A stretch of 7,737 nt of DNA from Ponticaulis sp. (GTDB taxonomy: Bacteria; Pseudomonadota; Alphaproteobacteria; Caulobacterales; Hyphomonadaceae). The first letter of the stretch is position 1. Each line of letters opens with the position of its first letter. Shown here piece by piece: positions 5,413-7,737 of the stretch. The translations under genes were made by a program, and so were the position numbers. The stretch covers positions 20,181 to 27,917 of the forward strand of contig PABS01000118.1 in assembly GCA_002699325.1 (NCBI GenBank), given 5' to 3'. The notes beneath the pieces are model-generated. The model saw only the letters and a list, made by a program, of their open reading frames with translations, was not told the DNA's origin and did not search any database.

Positions 5413-7260
5413 TTATCCTTCGAGGGATTCTCGCTTTTCCTCGAGTTCCAGCCACTCCATTTCAGCTTCCTCCAGCGTATCACGCGTGGTCTCCAGCTCG
5501 CTGCTTGCTTTGTGAAACCGATCAGGATTTTTGTTGAAAAGGGCTGGGTCAGCCAGTTCCGCTTCCAGCGCTTCGATCTGTTTCTGGAGCTTTGGCATCA
5601 GCTTATCGAGCTCTTCCAGACGGTGCTTATCCTTAAAGGAAAGCTTGTTCTGGCTCTTCGCCGCAGGCTTTGAAGATTTGCCTGATGCGCGCGATGAGCT
5701 CCCGCCTGTGTCCGTGCCGGAGGCCCGTGACCCTTTGATTTCCTTGAGTTGTCTCGCCGCATCGGAATAACCGCCGGGTGTTTCAACCCATTTGCCATCG
5801 CCGACAGGCGAGAGGCAGGATGTGACAACGCCATCCAGAAATGCACGGTCGTGGCTGACCAGGATCAGTGTGCCGTCATACTCGGCCAGCATGTCTTCCA
5901 GAAGATCCAGCGTTTCCATATCGAGATCGTTTGTCGGCTCGTCGAGCACCAGAAGGTTTGAAGGCTTTGCAAGCGCGATAGCCAGCAGTAGCCGGTTCCG
6001 CTCTCCGCCGGACAGGGCCGAAACAGGTTGACGGAGTTGCTCCGATTTGAAGAGGAAGTCCTGGGCATATGAGGCAACGTGTCGCGGTGTTCCGCGCACG
6101 ACAATCTGGTCGCCGCCTTCAGGTGCCAGAGCTTGCCAGAGCGTGTCGTTAGGATCGAGACGCGCCCGGTTCTGATCGAGATAGGCGATTTCGAGGTTTG
6201 TGCCGAGTTTCACTGATCCCGTGTCAGGCTCAATCTCTCCGAGCAGAAGCTTGATGAGCGTGGATTTGCCTGCGCCGTTTGGACCGACAAGACCCAGCCG
6301 GTCACCGCGTTGAATGCGCAGGTTCAGCTCCTGGACCACAGGCAGTTTGCCTGCCGGTGTATCAAAGGTTTTGGATATGCCGCGTGCCTCGATGACGCGC
6401 TTGCCGGAGCCCTCTGCGGTTTCCAGCGTCATGTCTGAGGTGGCGCGAATTTCATTGAGGCCGGTTTTTCGCGACTGACGCTCGGCACGCATATCCATGA
6501 CTTTGCGGAGCCGACCCTGATTACGCTTGCGCCTGGCCGTCACACCGCGCTCGAGCCAGCGTTGTTCGGCTTTGAGTTGGGTGTTGAGGCGGTCGAGTGC
6601 TTTTTCTTCTTCAGCTTCGACTTCTGCTGCCCAGTCATCAAACTTGGCATAGCCCTGATGGAAACGGCGCACTTTGCCCTGGCGGAGCCAGAAGCAGGAG
6701 GAGGATATCTTCTCAAGGAAGCGGCGGTCGTGGCTTACCATCAGAAGCGCGCCATGAAATCCCTGGAGACGGGCTTCAAGCTGCTCAATAGCCGGAATGT
6801 CGAGATGGTTTGTGGGCTCATCTAACAGGAGAATATCCGGGTCAGCCGCAAAGGCGCGTGCCAGCGCGGCGCGGCGCTTTTGCCCGCCCGAAAGCTTTGC
6901 CGGGTCAGCAGACGGGTCGAGCCCCATTGCCATAAGTTCAGCTTCGGCCAGGTGCCGGTCTTCTGCTGAAATGGCGGGCAGGTCCTGAACTGCAAAGTCC
7001 AGCAGGCTGTCAAATCCCGACAGGTCCGGCTCCTGAGACAGATAGACGGCGTGTGTACCGGGTTGCCGCCAGACATCTCCCTCGTCGGGATCGATACGTC
7101 CAGCTATCACCTTCATCAAAGTGGATTTGCCCGCACCATTACGCCCGACGAGTACCGCGCGCTCATTGGGGCCAATGCTAAGGGTGACGCCCTCGAAGAC
7201 GGGTTTGCCGCCAAAGGTGAGCTGAATATCGGTAAGGGAGAGAACGGGGGGCTGTGCCAT
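5413..7260 (-). CDS. uup: ABC-F ATPase, Uup type
   Basis: A 615-residue cytosolic protein with two ABC ATPase domains and no membrane segments. Domain 1 (about 6-210): Walker A GRNGAGKST (39-47), signature LSGGQ (123-127), Walker B ILLLDEP (143-149), switch His177. Linker (205-275): EEEKALDRL, then ERGVTARRKRNQGRLRKV, which closely resembles the Uup linker. Domain 2 (about 289-500): GPNGAGKST (326-334), LSGGE (417-421), LVLDEP (437-442), switch His470. A Ser/Gly/Lys-rich hinge (510-540) leads to a C-terminal coiled coil (540-612), which is typical of Uup. ABC-F proteins act on ribosomes; E. coli Uup is linked to ribosome assembly and to suppression of transposon precise excision, and its C-terminal domain binds DNA. 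The start could equally be the ATG at 7269 (three residues longer). Neither has a good ribosome-binding site. MAQPPVLSL fits relatives as I recall them. Confidence 0.93.
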   Translation of the reverse strand: MAQPPVLSLTDIQLTFGGKPVFEGVTLSIGPNERAVLVGRNGAGKSTLMKVIAGRIDPDEGDVWRQPGTHAVYLSQEPDLSGFDSLLDFAVQDLPAISAEDRHLAEAELMAMGLDPSADPAKLSGGQKRRAALARAFAADPDILLLDEPTNHLDIPAIEQLEARLQGFHGALLMVSHDRRFLEKISSSCFWLRQGKVRRFHQGYAKFDDWAAEVEAEEEKALDRLNTQLKAEQRWLERGVTARRKRNQGRLRKVMDMRAERQSRKTGLNEIRATSDMTLETAEGSGKRVIEARGISKTFDTPAGKLPVVQELNLRIQRGDRLGLVGPNGAGKSTLIKLLLGEIEPDTGSVKLGTNLEIAYLDQNRARLDPNDTLWQALAPEGGDQIVVRGTPRHVASYAQDFLFKSEQLRQPVSALSGGERNRLLLAIALAKPSNLLVLDEPTNDLDMETLDLLEDMLAEYDGTLILVSHDRAFLDGVVTSCLSPVGDGKWVETPGGYSDAARQLKEIKGSRASGTDTGGSSSRASGKSSKPAAKSQNKLSFKDKHRLEELDKLMPKLQKQIEALEAELADPALFNKNPDRFHKASSELETTRDTLEEAEMEWLELEEKRESLEG

Positions 7261-7317
7261 AGCGCTCATGTCGTCGGAAGACGGCGATTTGGCAAGTCCT
7301 GTCTGTAGGAAAGGTAA

Positions 7318-7403
7318 CCAGGTGTCGCATTCATTTCCGGAGAACCGGGAATGAACCGCCGGGAGGGAAGGAGGGGGACGCTGGCGGAAGCCGCGACACC
7401 TGG
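7318..7403 (-). promoter_or_regulatory. Nested inverted-repeat structure in the uup 5' leader
   Basis: CCAGGTGTCGC (7318-7328) is a perfect 11-bp inverted repeat of GCGACACCTGG (7393-7403). Inside it lie two further helices: 7330-7340 with 7345-7355 (TTCATT then CCGG arms, ten pairs and one mismatch, 4-nt loop) and CCGCC/GGCGG (7356-7360 with 7383-7387, 22-nt loop). The second and third helices abut each other, so the whole can fold as a three-way junction. It lies about 60 nt before the uup start. No T run follows on either strand, so it is not a simple terminator. It could be a leader control element or a small RNA; I recognise no known RNA family in it. Confidence 0.5.
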
Positions 7404-7466
7404 CTGTGGGTGGGTATGACGAGAAACGAGCTAATGGGGAGGGGGATGCCCGTTTCCGTTGAGTGA

Positions 7467-7495
7467 TAAATACCCTTCCTAAGCCCAATATGCAA
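7467..7495 (-). promoter_or_regulatory. Candidate uup promoter
   Basis: On the minus strand TTGCAT (7495-7490) and TATTTA (7472-7467) are 17 bp apart. Transcription from here would start near 7460 and give a leader of about 200 nt containing the nested repeat structure. The -10 box matches the consensus at only three positions. The rest of the gene-free stretch from here to 7666 is AT-rich. Confidence 0.35.
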
Positions 7496-7584
7496 GAAAT
7501 TTATCCGCCTAGGGATGAAATGTCGCAGATGATGCTGCATCTAGCTGTTTTTGTGATATTTTATTGCGTATCAGGCGTGTGAAT

Positions 7585-7606
7585 TATTTCATCTAAATAT
7601 GAAATA
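7585..7606. repeat. AT-rich inverted repeat downstream of tRNA-Pro
   Basis: TATTTCAT (7585-7592) and ATGAAATA (7599-7606) form a perfect 8-bp inverted repeat with a 6-nt spacer, about 60 bp beyond the tRNA 3' end. A further ATGAAAT copy lies at 7515-7521. Without a following T run it is not a clear terminator. It could be an operator for a regulator, or chance in an AT-rich stretch. Confidence 0.35.
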
Positions 7607-7666
7607 TGGGTGTATTTGCATCACAGGGAACTGCGGCATTCTGACTGAACGGTAGAAAATGAGAAA

Positions 7667-7737
<71 letters not shown>

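Noticed and set aside
7318..7403. Structure as signal recognition particle RNA or another standard small RNA.
   Set aside because: The characteristic SRP tetraloop and asymmetric internal loop sequences are absent, and no other family I know fits.
7261..7488. An N-terminal extension of the uup frame by up to 76 residues.
   Set aside because: The extension has no ABC-F similarity, is Pro/Arg/Ser-rich, and crosses the repeat structure; ABC-F similarity begins at MAQPPVLSL.

Overview
The window looks like chromosome from an alphaproteobacterium, possibly a marine Hyphomonadaceae-type organism (an inference from gene content and the moderately high GC). It carries a DUF2336 protein, a Uup-type ABC-F ATPase, an MscS-family channel and an acidic DUF3089 lipoprotein, and a promoter resembling the alphaproteobacterial general-stress (EcfG) consensus. 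Most genes look like ordinary chromosomal functions. I see no integrase, transposase, IS end or CRISPR array.

Layout, left to right. (1) Positions 1-567, minus strand: a Hva1_TUDOR/DUF2945 protein followed 4 nt later by a small conserved protein that runs off the left edge. They form an apparent operon behind a GGAAC-N16-TGTT promoter. (2) Positions 665-1348, minus: a four-helix membrane protein and a Cro/XRE-type repressor, in the same reading frame and separated only by TGA-TCA before a TTG start. Two inverted repeats flank and overlap the likely promoter. (3) Positions 1449-2754, minus: a secreted DUF3089 alpha/beta-hydrolase lipoprotein ending in a rho-independent terminator. (4) Positions 2938-4188, plus: an MscS-family channel, divergent from the lipoprotein gene. 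(5) Positions 4206-5306, minus: a DUF2336 helical-repeat protein, convergent with the channel. (6) Positions 5413-7260, minus: uup. (7) Positions 7261-7666: about 400 bp without a credible protein gene. It holds the long uup leader, with a striking nested inverted-repeat structure, and an AT-rich stretch. (8) Positions 7667-7737, minus: a tRNA-Pro(UGG) cut by the right edge.

How the genes relate. The membrane protein and XRE regulator look like a self-regulating pair. The DUF2945 pair may belong to the general stress response. The channel, lipoprotein, DUF2336 gene and uup are neighbours with no evident shared pathway. The best candidates for something undescribed are the structured uup 5' leader (7318-7403), the membrane-protein/XRE in-frame junction, and the stress-type promoter of the DUF2945 operon.
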